5,035 nucleotides of DNA from Halanaerobiales bacterium (GTDB taxonomy: Bacteria > Bacillota_F > Halanaerobiia > Halanaerobiales > DTU029): positions 1 through 5,035 of the forward strand of contig JADQBV010000225.1 in NCBI GenBank assembly GCA_016278415.1, in the 5' to 3' direction. Below, in pieces: positions 1 to 4,996 of this stretch. Position numbers and translations under genes: made by a program. Within the stretch, counting starts at the first letter, position 1, and the number at the start of each line of letters is the position of its first letter. The notes below the pieces were generated by a model. That model ran no database searches. It was not told where the DNA came from and saw nothing but the letters and a program-made list of their open reading frames with translations.

Positions 1-1
1 G

Positions 2-1825
2 CTGCAATATATTAAACAAAATTCCCCCGTAAAGGCTCGTAGAGTTAATGAGACAGAGTATAGGCTTAAACCCTGCCCAATATGTGGACATAACGATTGT
101 TGCACTGTATATACAAACCAGGATACATATTACTGTTACAGTGGAGATCATGATTCAGGCGGCAGTATTGTTGACTTTGTTAAAGAGTATAAAGACATGA
201 ATCTAAAGGAGGCTATGGATTTAGTGGAAGAAATTGCTGGGACAAAACACTATAAACCAAATTGTAGTAACGATAGTAAAAATTTAAACGTAGTTCAGGG
301 AGGCAAAAAGGAAAAAGAACGTCCGAAAGATTTTGACAGGGTTGATTACTTTTATAAAAATGTATCCGCTACAAATTATTATACCCGTAGGGGTATTGGT
401 AAAGAGCTTATAGATAAGTATAGACTAGGATATGACCCAGATTATAATGCAGCGATCTTACCTGTGTGTAATAAATCAGGAGAAATAATATTTATAACAA
501 AACGGCTTATTAGTAGTAAGGCTAATAAGTATCATAACGTTGGGTCTTCCCAAATCTTTAATGATAAGCTTTTACAAAGCGATCAGAAAGTTATTTTTGT
601 AACAGAAGGTATATTTGATGCTTTATCCATTGAATCTGTTATAGGAGATGAGGCAATGGCATTGAACAGTACTAGTAACATTAATGACTTTTTAATGAAA
701 TGTAGGAATTTAGAATCATTAAATGATAAGTATTTTGTGTTTTTATTGGATGATGACCAAGCTGGAGATAAAGCTGCAAAAAAAGTTAAAGATACTGGTT
801 TGGATAATTTGATAGTTGAAAAATTAAAGGATTCAAATGATGCTAATGACTTTCTCCAAAATGGTAAGGCTGAGGAGCTGAAAGTAGAACTGGTAGAGAT
901 TAAAAACAGTTTACTATATTCAGATACTAATTATGCTTTTCTTAATAACTTTATTGATACAGTTAAGGAAAATAAAGGGACTACAATCCAGACTGGGTTT
1001 AATCAATTTGATAATATATTAAATGGTGGATTATATCCAGGACTATATGTAATTGGTGCAATATCTAGTCTTGGGAAAACAACCTTTTGTCTACAACTGG
1101 CCGATCAGATCGCTAAGAATGGACAAGACAATATATTTATTAGTATGGAGCAAAGCAACTATGAATTATTATGTAAATCTATTGTAAGGACTGCATATAA
1201 GTCTTATTCTAGTAAATCTGTTTATTTGACAGTAACTGATTTATTGAGCGGTAAGATTGATGGTACTAAGTTAGAATATATAGAAAAAGGATTGAGCTTA
1301 TACAGGGAATCAGCTAAACATATAAGAATTGTGGAAGATACAAAAACTGTTGAGGATATCAGTAAATGTTGTCACTCTATAATAGAAAATAATAATATTA
1401 AACCTACTATTATAGTTGATTATCTTCAGATTATACAACCATCTGATAGCAATAATGGATATAGACAGACAGTTGACTATAATCTAAGTGAGTTAAAGAA
1501 GTTAAGTAGGCAGTATGATATACCAGTAATTGTAATATCATCATTTAACAGAAACAATTATACTAATCTCGTAAGTTTTTCATCATTTAAAGAAAGCGGG
1601 ACAATAGAATATTCTGCGGATGTAGTCTTAGGGATGCAATTAGCGCAAATGTCAGTAGTAAAAAGTGCAGAAAGGACTGCCGAAAACGTTAATAAGTGGA
1701 AAGCAGAGATGCCTAGGAAAATAGAACTAGTTGTATTAAAACAAAGAAATGGTCCTGCATTTGGGAAGGTACACTTTTCTTATAATCCGCTAGCTAATAA
1801 CTTTGAGGAGGTCAATAACTATTAG
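2..1825 (+). CDS. Phage-type bifunctional DNA primase-helicase (zinc finger, TOPRIM, DnaB-like), 5' end cut by window
   Basis: This protein would unwind duplex DNA and lay RNA primers at an element's replication fork. The frame is open from base 2, giving at least 607 residues. No ATG, GTG or TTG lies in frame before 197, and the zinc finger lies upstream of the ATG at 197, so that ATG is internal and the true start is off-window. Counting the codon at 2-4 as residue 1, a primase zinc-binding region runs about 20-60, with Cys25, Cys28, Cys45 and probably His50 as ligands, then a GGS-IVDF segment. A TOPRIM domain (about 190-285) has EGIFD (Glu202, Asp206), LLDDDQAG (Asp250, Asp252) and a KDSNDANDF motif. 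A DnaB/RecA-like helicase core follows: Walker A GAISSLGKTT (Lys359), a MEQS glutamate (383), Walker B IIVDYLQI (Asp473) and KQRNGP (Arg582) near the C terminus. Domain order matches T7 gp4-like fusions. The family call is very secure; the replicon it serves is not visible. Confidence 0.95.
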   Translation: MQYIKQNSPVKARRVNETEYRLKPCPICGHNDCCTVYTNQDTYYCYSGDHDSGGSIVDFVKEYKDMNLKEAMDLVEEIAGTKHYKPNCSNDSKNLNVVQGGKKEKERPKDFDRVDYFYKNVSATNYYTRRGIGKELIDKYRLGYDPDYNAAILPVCNKSGEIIFITKRLISSKANKYHNVGSSQIFNDKLLQSDQKVIFVTEGIFDALSIESVIGDEAMALNSTSNINDFLMKCRNLESLNDKYFVFLLDDDQAGDKAAKKVKDTGLDNLIVEKLKDSNDANDFLQNGKAEELKVELVEIKNSLLYSDTNYAFLNNFIDTVKENKGTTIQTGFNQFDNILNGGLYPGLYVIGAISSLGKTTFCLQLADQIAKNGQDNIFISMEQSNYELLCKSIVRTAYKSYSSKSVYLTVTDLLSGKIDGTKLEYIEKGLSLYRESAKHIRIVEDTKTVEDISKCCHSIIENNNIKPTIIVDYLQIIQPSDSNNGYRQTVDYNLSELKKLSRQYDIPVIVISSFNRNNYTNLVSFSSFKESGTIEYSADVVLGMQLAQMSVVKSAERTAENVNKWKAEMPRKIELVVLKQRNGPAFGKVHFSYNPLANNFEEVNNY

Positions 1826-1895
1826 CGAATATGAAATTTAATTCTATAGAGGGGAACTATATTGATATTTATGTAGGATTTATCGGAGAATCCCA

Positions 1896-1984
1896 ATAGG
1901 GGGTGTCAAAATTTGGTTGCTACGCGGGCGCTAGGAAAATATATCCAGCAAAAGAAATTAATGTTTAGGAGCCCCACCCCCTAT
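1896..1984 (+). ncRNA. Candidate structured RNA element closed by a perfect 10-bp inverted repeat
   Basis: ATAGGGGGTG at 1896-1905 is perfectly complementary to CACCCCCTAT at 1975-1984. Inside, GGGC (1926-1929) can pair with GCCC (1971-1974), directly stacked on the outer stem. GCTaGGA (1930-1936) can pair with TCCAGC (1944-1949), with one bulged A and a 7-base loop, stacked on the previous helix. The result is a coaxial three-helix fold with single-stranded segments at 1906-1925 and 1950-1970. This is a conspicuously GC-rich patch in AT-rich surroundings and lies outside a gene. No T-tract follows, so it is not an intrinsic terminator. I matched it to no riboswitch, ribozyme or sRNA class I know. 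It could instead act as DNA: a cruciform, an operator or part of a replication origin. The + strand is assumed because all genes are on +. The pairing is seen; the function is inferred. Confidence 0.4.
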
Positions 1985-1999
1985 GCATTGATTATTTAA

Positions 2000-2026
2000 A
2001 TGGAGGTGAGCAAAAAAGTGTAATAA
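2000..2026 (+). promoter_or_regulatory. Orphan ribosome-binding site followed by a start-stop codon pair
   Basis: GGAGGTGAG at 2002-2010 is an excellent Shine-Dalgarno sequence, yet no gene follows it. Nine bases after its core comes GTG (2018-2020), followed at once by TAA TAA. The ATG overlapping the Shine-Dalgarno (2000) opens only a seven-codon frame that ends at the same TAA. The next ATG (2031) gives 16 codons but is 22 bases away, too far for this site. It could be a ribosome-loading or start-stop regulatory site in the bet leader, or the remnant of a lost gene. Confidence 0.3.
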
Positions 2027-2057
2027 AGAAATGATAGAGACAGTGGGATTTATTTTT

Positions 2058-2148
2058 CCACACAATTTTATATGTGGTTAAGGTTTCATTAGGTCTATTC
2101 AGTTTTATGGATAGGCCTTATTTTTTTGCCTAAAACCTTAAGGAGGTG
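2058..2148 (+). promoter_or_regulatory. Structured leader of the bet gene (possible attenuator and RBS-masking stem)
   Basis: Three nested or competing pairings precede bet. A small hairpin pairs CCACA (2058-2062) with TGTGG (2073-2077). A long-range stem pairs TTAAGGTTT (2078-2086) with AAACCTTAA (2133-2141), enclosing the terminator hairpin at 2091-2118. This outer stem can be extended by AGG (2091-2093) pairing with CCT (2129-2131), which would take bases from the terminator stem. Its 3' arm ends at the first base of the AGGAGGTG ribosome-binding site (2141-2148), so it could restrict ribosome access. GCCTA (2128-2132) can also pair with TAGGC (2112-2116), placing the T-tract in a loop. 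Several mutually exclusive partners are typical of attenuators, but no ligand or leader peptide is evident. The pairings are seen; the regulation is inferred. Confidence 0.45.
2091..2127 (+). terminator. Intrinsic terminator in the bet leader
   Basis: AGGTCTAT (2091-2098) pairs with ATAGGCCT (2111-2118) through one T-G wobble. Two further pairs (2099-2110 wobble, 2100-2109) leave an 8-base loop. Seven consecutive T follow at 2121-2127 after TA. The T-tract ends 13 bases before the bet Shine-Dalgarno. It may end transcripts from the primase-helicase gene or act as a conditional stop for bet. Confidence 0.7.
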
Positions 2149-2153
2149 TCAGT

Positions 2154-3032
2154 ATGGCAAATAACAAGAGGAATTTAGTTGAGGTGAAAAGGAGGGATAG
2201 TCAGCATATTAATTTTACTGATGAAGAAATTAAGTATATCAGAAGGACAATTGCTAGTGAGGCTACCGAAGATGAGTTTAGGATGTTTATTCATGTAGCT
2301 AAAAGTTATGGCCTAGATCCATTTAATAAGGAGATATTTTTCTGGAAAGAAGACGACCAAGGCATCACGATGACCTCAAGAGATGGTTATCTACGCATAG
2401 CAGATAGACATCCTCAATATAATGGTATTGTCTCTGATGTTGTCAAGAAGGGTGATAAGTTCAAGAGGACTATAGACGGCATAGAACATCAATATGGTAC
2501 TGATAGAGGTGATATCATTGGTGCTTATGCTCTAGTATATAGGAGAGATAGAAAGTACCCTGTATATGTCTTTGCTCCCTTTGATGAGTATAATGCTCAT
2601 ACAAAAATCTGGCTGACCTATAAAACGGCCATGATATTGAAGGTGGCCGAAAGCATGGCTTTGAAAAGGGCCTTTACTGTCTCTGGACTTGTTTCCCGAG
2701 AAGAAATGGATTCAGTTCAGACTTCAATAAATCATTCTCAACCACAAAAGAAGTCCTCAGATGAATCATTTAATGTTGAGAACAATTCTGCTGATGAGAA
2801 AGAACCATCACAACAACTAAGCGTGAGGGAGGTGGAGATTAAAGATATAATATCAGATAACCAGGAGTTGAAACGTGATCTATATTCTTACCTCAGTTAT
2901 GCTAAACAAGAGAATGGCATGAGTGATAGTAGGATAGGAATCGATGACCTAACTGATAAGCAATACCAGGAGTTAAAAGAAATATTGTTAAGGTTTAGAA
3001 AAGTAGAAGATAGAAAACAACAGTCTGCCTGA
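2154..3032 (+). CDS. bet: Bet/RecT-family phage single-strand annealing recombinase
   Basis: This is a 292-residue protein of the RecT superfamily, closest in pattern to the lambda Bet subfamily. Such proteins bind single-stranded DNA in the cytoplasm and anneal complementary strands for phage recombination and end repair. The recognisable core runs about 20-190. It contains YGLDPFNKEIFFWK (52-65), the segment GITMTSRDGYLRIADRHPQY (70-89), a YRRDRKYPVYVF strand (129-140) and a KTAMILKVAESMALKRAF helix (157-174). A polar Ser/Gln/Glu-rich linker (about 190-225) leads to a small charged C-terminal domain (about 226-290), probably for partner or DNA contacts. The start is fixed by AGGAGGTG at 2141-2148, five bases before ATG. 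No exonuclease gene (RecE, Exo or YqaJ type) or SSB gene lies beside it in the window. A structured leader with a terminator precedes it, so expression is probably conditional. The family call is secure; the exact subfamily is less so. Confidence 0.93.
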   Translation: MANNKRNLVEVKRRDSQHINFTDEEIKYIRRTIASEATEDEFRMFIHVAKSYGLDPFNKEIFFWKEDDQGITMTSRDGYLRIADRHPQYNGIVSDVVKKGDKFKRTIDGIEHQYGTDRGDIIGAYALVYRRDRKYPVYVFAPFDEYNAHTKIWLTYKTAMILKVAESMALKRAFTVSGLVSREEMDSVQTSINHSQPQKKSSDESFNVENNSADEKEPSQQLSVREVEIKDIISDNQELKRDLYSYLSYAKQENGMSDSRIGIDDLTDKQYQELKEILLRFRKVEDRKQQSA

Positions 3033-3076
3033 GAGGGTAGGCTTAATTTATTTATGGAGAATTACTTGCCTGCTTT
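3027..3076 (+). promoter_or_regulatory. Candidate antiterminator overlapping the bet stop codon
   Basis: AGGGTAGGC (3034-3042), starting two bases after the bet stop codon, can pair with GCCTGCTTT (3068-3076): nine pairs including three G-T wobbles. The second arm is the 5' half of the downstream terminator stem, so the two helices exclude each other. A third alternative pairs GCCT (3027-3030, overlapping the stop codon) with AGGC (3039-3042). A ribosome stopping at bet would cover the upstream arm, so bet translation could affect termination before the RadC-like gene. Pairings are seen; the mechanism is inferred. Confidence 0.35.
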
Positions 3077-3114
3077 CCCCTGTTGATGGGAAAGGTGGGC
3101 TTTTTTTATTTTAA
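3068..3114 (+). terminator. Strong intrinsic terminator between bet and the RadC-like gene
   Basis: GCCTGCTTTCCC (3068-3079) pairs with GGGAAAGGTGGGC (3088-3100): twelve pairs with one bulged G and two wobbles, closing an 8-base loop. TTTTTTT follows at 3101-3107, then ATTTTAA. This is a textbook Rho-independent terminator in the + direction. Only about 18 bases separate the T-run from the Shine-Dalgarno of the next gene, leaving no space for a promoter, so that gene needs read-through or regulated antitermination. Confidence 0.85.
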
Positions 3115-3139
3115 CCAAATATAAAGGAGATGAGTTTAA

Positions 3140-3595
3140 ATGGGTGTTAATATTCAGAAGTATAGTTTAAGGATAGTAAAGGAATCTGGTGGTAGGTATG
3201 ACTTAGAGAATAAAGTGATTAAAAGTCCTGGAGATGCACATAAGCTAGTAGTTGAAGTGCTTGAATTACCATGGAGATCGGAAGAGGTTTTTGCTATAGC
3301 AACTTTAGATATAAAAAATCAGGTAACAGGAGTTTTTGAAGTATCAGTAGGTACACTTACTTCAAGTTTAGTAACTCCAAGAGAAGTATTTAAGCGAGCT
3401 ATTCTTGTTAACGCACAAGCAATTATACTTTTTCACAATCATCCAAGTCAGATTCCAGATCCATCAAAAGACGATATCAAAATTACAAAGAAGTTAATGG
3501 ATAGTGGTAGTATATTAGGAATTGATGTTTTAGATCATGTAATTGTTGGTAATAATGAGACATATATAAGTATGAAAGAGAAAGGTGTTATCTAA
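3140..3595 (+). CDS. radC: RadC-like JAB (JAMM/MPN) domain protein, short form without helix-hairpin-helix region
   Basis: This 151-residue protein consists almost entirely of the RadC-type JAB domain. The JAMM metal-binding signature is intact: His99-x-His101, seven residues, Ser109, two residues, Asp112, inside HNHPSQIPDPSKDD. Glu67 in the FEVSVGT strand is the likely catalytic glutamate. Other RadC hallmarks are TLDIKNQVTG (55-64), LVTPREVFKRAILVNAQAII (77-96) and GIDVLDHVIVG (127-137). Chromosomal RadC proteins are about 220-230 residues with an N-terminal helix-hairpin-helix region. That part is absent here, replaced by some 45 unrecognised residues, as is common in phage and plasmid copies. 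The motif suggests a metal-dependent protease or nuclease fold, but the activity of RadC is not established, and its old repair role has been questioned. The start is supported by AAAGGAGA (3123-3130), nine bases before ATG. The gene follows bet but is separated from it by a strong terminator. The symbol denotes family membership only. Confidence 0.9.
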   Translation: MGVNIQKYSLRIVKESGGRYDLENKVIKSPGDAHKLVVEVLELPWRSEEVFAIATLDIKNQVTGVFEVSVGTLTSSLVTPREVFKRAILVNAQAIILFHNHPSQIPDPSKDDIKITKKLMDSGSILGIDVLDHVIVGNNETYISMKEKGVI

Positions 3596-3601
3596 ATAAA
3601 A

Positions 3602-3645
3602 GAGGGTTAAGGGTGTGTTTTAAAAGGTGCATCTTTAACCCTTAA
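3602..3645 (+). repeat. Inverted repeat with two pairing registers upstream of the LysM gene
   Basis: GGGTTAAGGG (3604-3613) faces TTAACCCTTAA (3635-3645). GGGTTAA can pair with TTAACCC (3604-3610 with 3635-3641), or, one step shifted, TTAAGGG with CCCTTAA (3607-3613 with 3639-3645). Both are perfect 7-bp stems that exclude each other. No T-tract follows on +. On the - strand the hairpin is followed by a T-rich stretch (complement of 3593-3603), but no - strand gene is visible that would need it. It could be an operator, an mRNA stabilising hairpin or a weak terminator. Confidence 0.4.
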
Positions 3646-3672
3646 TAAACTTAATAAAGGAGATGTATATTA

Positions 3673-3927
3673 ATGAGAAATATATTATTTAGCTGCATAT
3701 TGATAGTGTTATTGGTTGGGGTAGTTCAATATTCTGATAAAGAAATACAATATCAGTCAACTGTAGAAATATCTGTTCAAAAAGGTGATACATTATGGAC
3801 AATTGTTTCTGATTTAAATAATGGTAGTTATGATAATAGAAAAATTATAAATAAGATTAAGGAAATGAATGGGTTAGATACAGCTGTTATAAAGCCAGGG
3901 CAAAGGTTAATTGTACCTATTATATAA
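3673..3927 (+). CDS. Small membrane-anchored LysM-domain protein, YneA-like
   Basis: This 84-residue protein has a hydrophobic N-terminal segment (about 4-19, rich in Ile, Leu and Val, after Arg2). That segment should act as an uncleaved anchor or signal, placing the rest outside the membrane. A short polar spacer (20-33) leads to one LysM domain filling the remainder, from VQKGDTLWTIV (35-45) through KIKEMNGLD (61-69) to IKPGQRLIVP (73-82). LysM binds N-acetylglucosamine-containing glycans such as peptidoglycan. One transmembrane segment plus one C-terminal LysM is the build of YneA, the SOS-induced division inhibitor of Bacillus, which is about 100 residues; general LysM peptidoglycan-binding proteins share it. 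No LexA-box-like operator is recognised upstream, so the YneA role is only suggested. AAAGGAGATG at 3656-3665, eight bases before ATG, supports the start. It has its own intergenic hairpin and is not tightly coupled to the gene before it. Confidence 0.85.
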   Translation: MRNILFSCILIVLLVGVVQYSDKEIQYQSTVEISVQKGDTLWTIVSDLNNGSYDNRKIINKIKEMNGLDTAVIKPGQRLIVPII

Positions 3928-3971
3928 ATAGTAAAGTGATAAAAACAACTTATTGGAAACTTAAACAAGAT

Positions 3972-4004
3972 TAGAGGTTGGTATGAAATTCGTTCTGACC
4001 TCTA
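3972..4004 (+). repeat. Hairpin-forming inverted repeat after the LysM gene
   Basis: TAGAGGTTGG (3972-3981) pairs with CTGACCTCTA (3995-4004): seven Watson-Crick pairs, two wobbles and a closing G-C pair around a 13-base loop. The next bases are TATAAAAAAT rather than a T-run, so it is a poor intrinsic terminator on +. It may stabilise the 3' end of the LysM transcript or mark a processing site. Confidence 0.4.
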
Positions 4005-4027
4005 TATAAAAAATATCTAAATATATA

Positions 4028-4060
4028 AGAACTTCGTATTGCGACGAAATTCTTTGCTTT
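4028..4060 (+). terminator. Possible weak terminator or leader hairpin upstream of the unknown gene
   Basis: AGAA-c-TTCGT (4028-4037) pairs with ACGAA-a-TTCT (4044-4053): nine pairs interrupted by one C-A mismatch, around the 6-base loop ATTGCG. It is followed by the T-rich but interrupted TTGCTTT (4054-4060). The stem is AT-rich, so it would be inefficient as a terminator. It is the last structured element before the TTG-started gene. Confidence 0.3.
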
Positions 4061-4113
4061 GAATAGTTCATATTATGTAGTTTAAAGTATTATAAAAGTA
4101 TGGGGGTGTTAAC

Positions 4114-4947
4114 TTGCTTTCTCTAGATGAATATATTAGTCAAAAGATATATAAAGGTGGTATTGATGTTTTTAATTCTGAAGTACGAGTGGAAAATATG
4201 GGTAAGTGTATTAAGTTTGTTGTTGAATATTTTGAGGAATATGTTAATCCTGAAAAGGTAAGCCTGGAGACTCAGAAGAGGAAATTAAAGGCTGAAAAAT
4301 ATAGAAAACAGCTGAGTTATTGTTCTATTGATGTTGTTGACTGGGTTGTGGACGTATATGTAAAGTATGGTAAGAAGATGGACATGAGAGTCAGACATAT
4401 ATTGAAAAAAGATATTAAAAATCTTTTATGTTACCAGGATGATGATTTTGAAAAGATGACTGATGATTTCCTGGACAAGTACTTTGAAGAACTACCCTAT
4501 ACAATTAACAAACGTGATTTACTAATAAAATTATTTAAAGCTATGTTTAAACGAGAACATGGAAGTCACTATGAAGATATATTTAATTTGGGGAGTAAAA
4601 TTAATAATTGGCTACGGGAGACTTTTAATACCCATAATATTAAGATTACTACTTTTGCTGGGAGATATCTTAATGATTTGTTTGATAAGACCCATGAGTA
4701 TAAGTACCTTAAAGAAAAGGGGAAAGTATGTGAAATCAAATTTTATAATTATAAGAGAACTGATAATTTATTTTTTATAGATGACTTATATGAAGAGATC
4801 AAAGACAGGCCTTTTATAGTTGATAGGAAATTAGAGTTAGAAATTTTATTCATGTATATTTGGTTAAATAGTATAGTCGGAGATGACGATAATTATTGGG
4901 AAGAATATATTAGTTCCCCTGAAATATCTGCTATTGTTAATAATTAG
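4114..4947 (+). CDS. Unrecognised 277-residue hypothetical protein with TTG start
   Basis: I do not recognise this protein and assign no function. It has no signal peptide, no transmembrane segment and no zinc, nucleotide-binding or nuclease motif that I can identify. It looks soluble and mostly helical, with alternating charged and hydrophobic residues. Examples are a basic stretch around 50-65 (QKRKLKAEKYRKQL), a helical VVDWVVDVYVKYGKKMDMRV region around 72-92, and an acidic DDDFEKMTDDFLDKYFEE patch around 108-126. The C-terminal third has an aromatic run (EIKFYNYK, then LFFIDDLYEEI) and ends in an acidic, Trp-containing tail. TTG is chosen because GGGGGTG at 4102-4108 lies five bases before it. 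The first in-frame ATG (4198) would drop 28 residues and has no such site. The length and a strong ribosome-binding site make it a real gene. It stands alone after a 186-base gap, so function cannot be borrowed from an operon. Confidence 0.8.
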   Translation: MLSLDEYISQKIYKGGIDVFNSEVRVENMGKCIKFVVEYFEEYVNPEKVSLETQKRKLKAEKYRKQLSYCSIDVVDWVVDVYVKYGKKMDMRVRHILKKDIKNLLCYQDDDFEKMTDDFLDKYFEELPYTINKRDLLIKLFKAMFKREHGSHYEDIFNLGSKINNWLRETFNTHNIKITTFAGRYLNDLFDKTHEYKYLKEKGKVCEIKFYNYKRTDNLFFIDDLYEEIKDRPFIVDRKLELEILFMYIWLNSIVGDDDNYWEEYISSPEISAIVNN

Positions 4948-4996
4948 ATATTATGTCGTTTGAGCACATATATCTATTATGGCTTAAAGTAAGAAG

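Noticed and set aside
1781..1786. Perfect TATAAT that could drive a bet leader transcript
   Set aside because: It lies in the coding sequence of the primase-helicase and has no -35 element at 16-18 bases nor an extended TG motif. AT-rich coding sequence produces such hexamers often.
1896..1984. The inverted repeat as ends of a tiny insertion element or as an intrinsic terminator
   Set aside because: The enclosed 69 bases encode no transposase, no target duplication flanks it and no T-run follows. A structured RNA or DNA element fits better.
1988..2026. TTGATT with downstream AT-rich hexamers as a promoter for bet
   Set aside because: No -10-like hexamer occurs at acceptable spacing; the nearest (TAATAA at 2021) is 27 bases away.
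2031..2081. 16-codon ATG frame in the bet leader
   Set aside because: The only nearby Shine-Dalgarno (2002-2008) is 22 bases away and the frame covers the CCACA/TGTGG hairpin. There is no support for translation.
4559..4780. 73-codon open frame on + inside the unknown gene
   Set aside because: It lies wholly within the 277-residue gene in another frame, has no ribosome-binding site at proper spacing and gives low-complexity hydrophobic sequence. It is a shadow frame.
4070..4961. Near-identical 14-mers flanking the unknown gene (4070-4083 and 4948-4961, 13 of 14 matching), as if target-site or att duplications
   Set aside because: In AT-rich DNA many 13-of-14 matches are expected by chance in 5 kb, and no transposase, integrase or terminal inverted repeat accompanies them.
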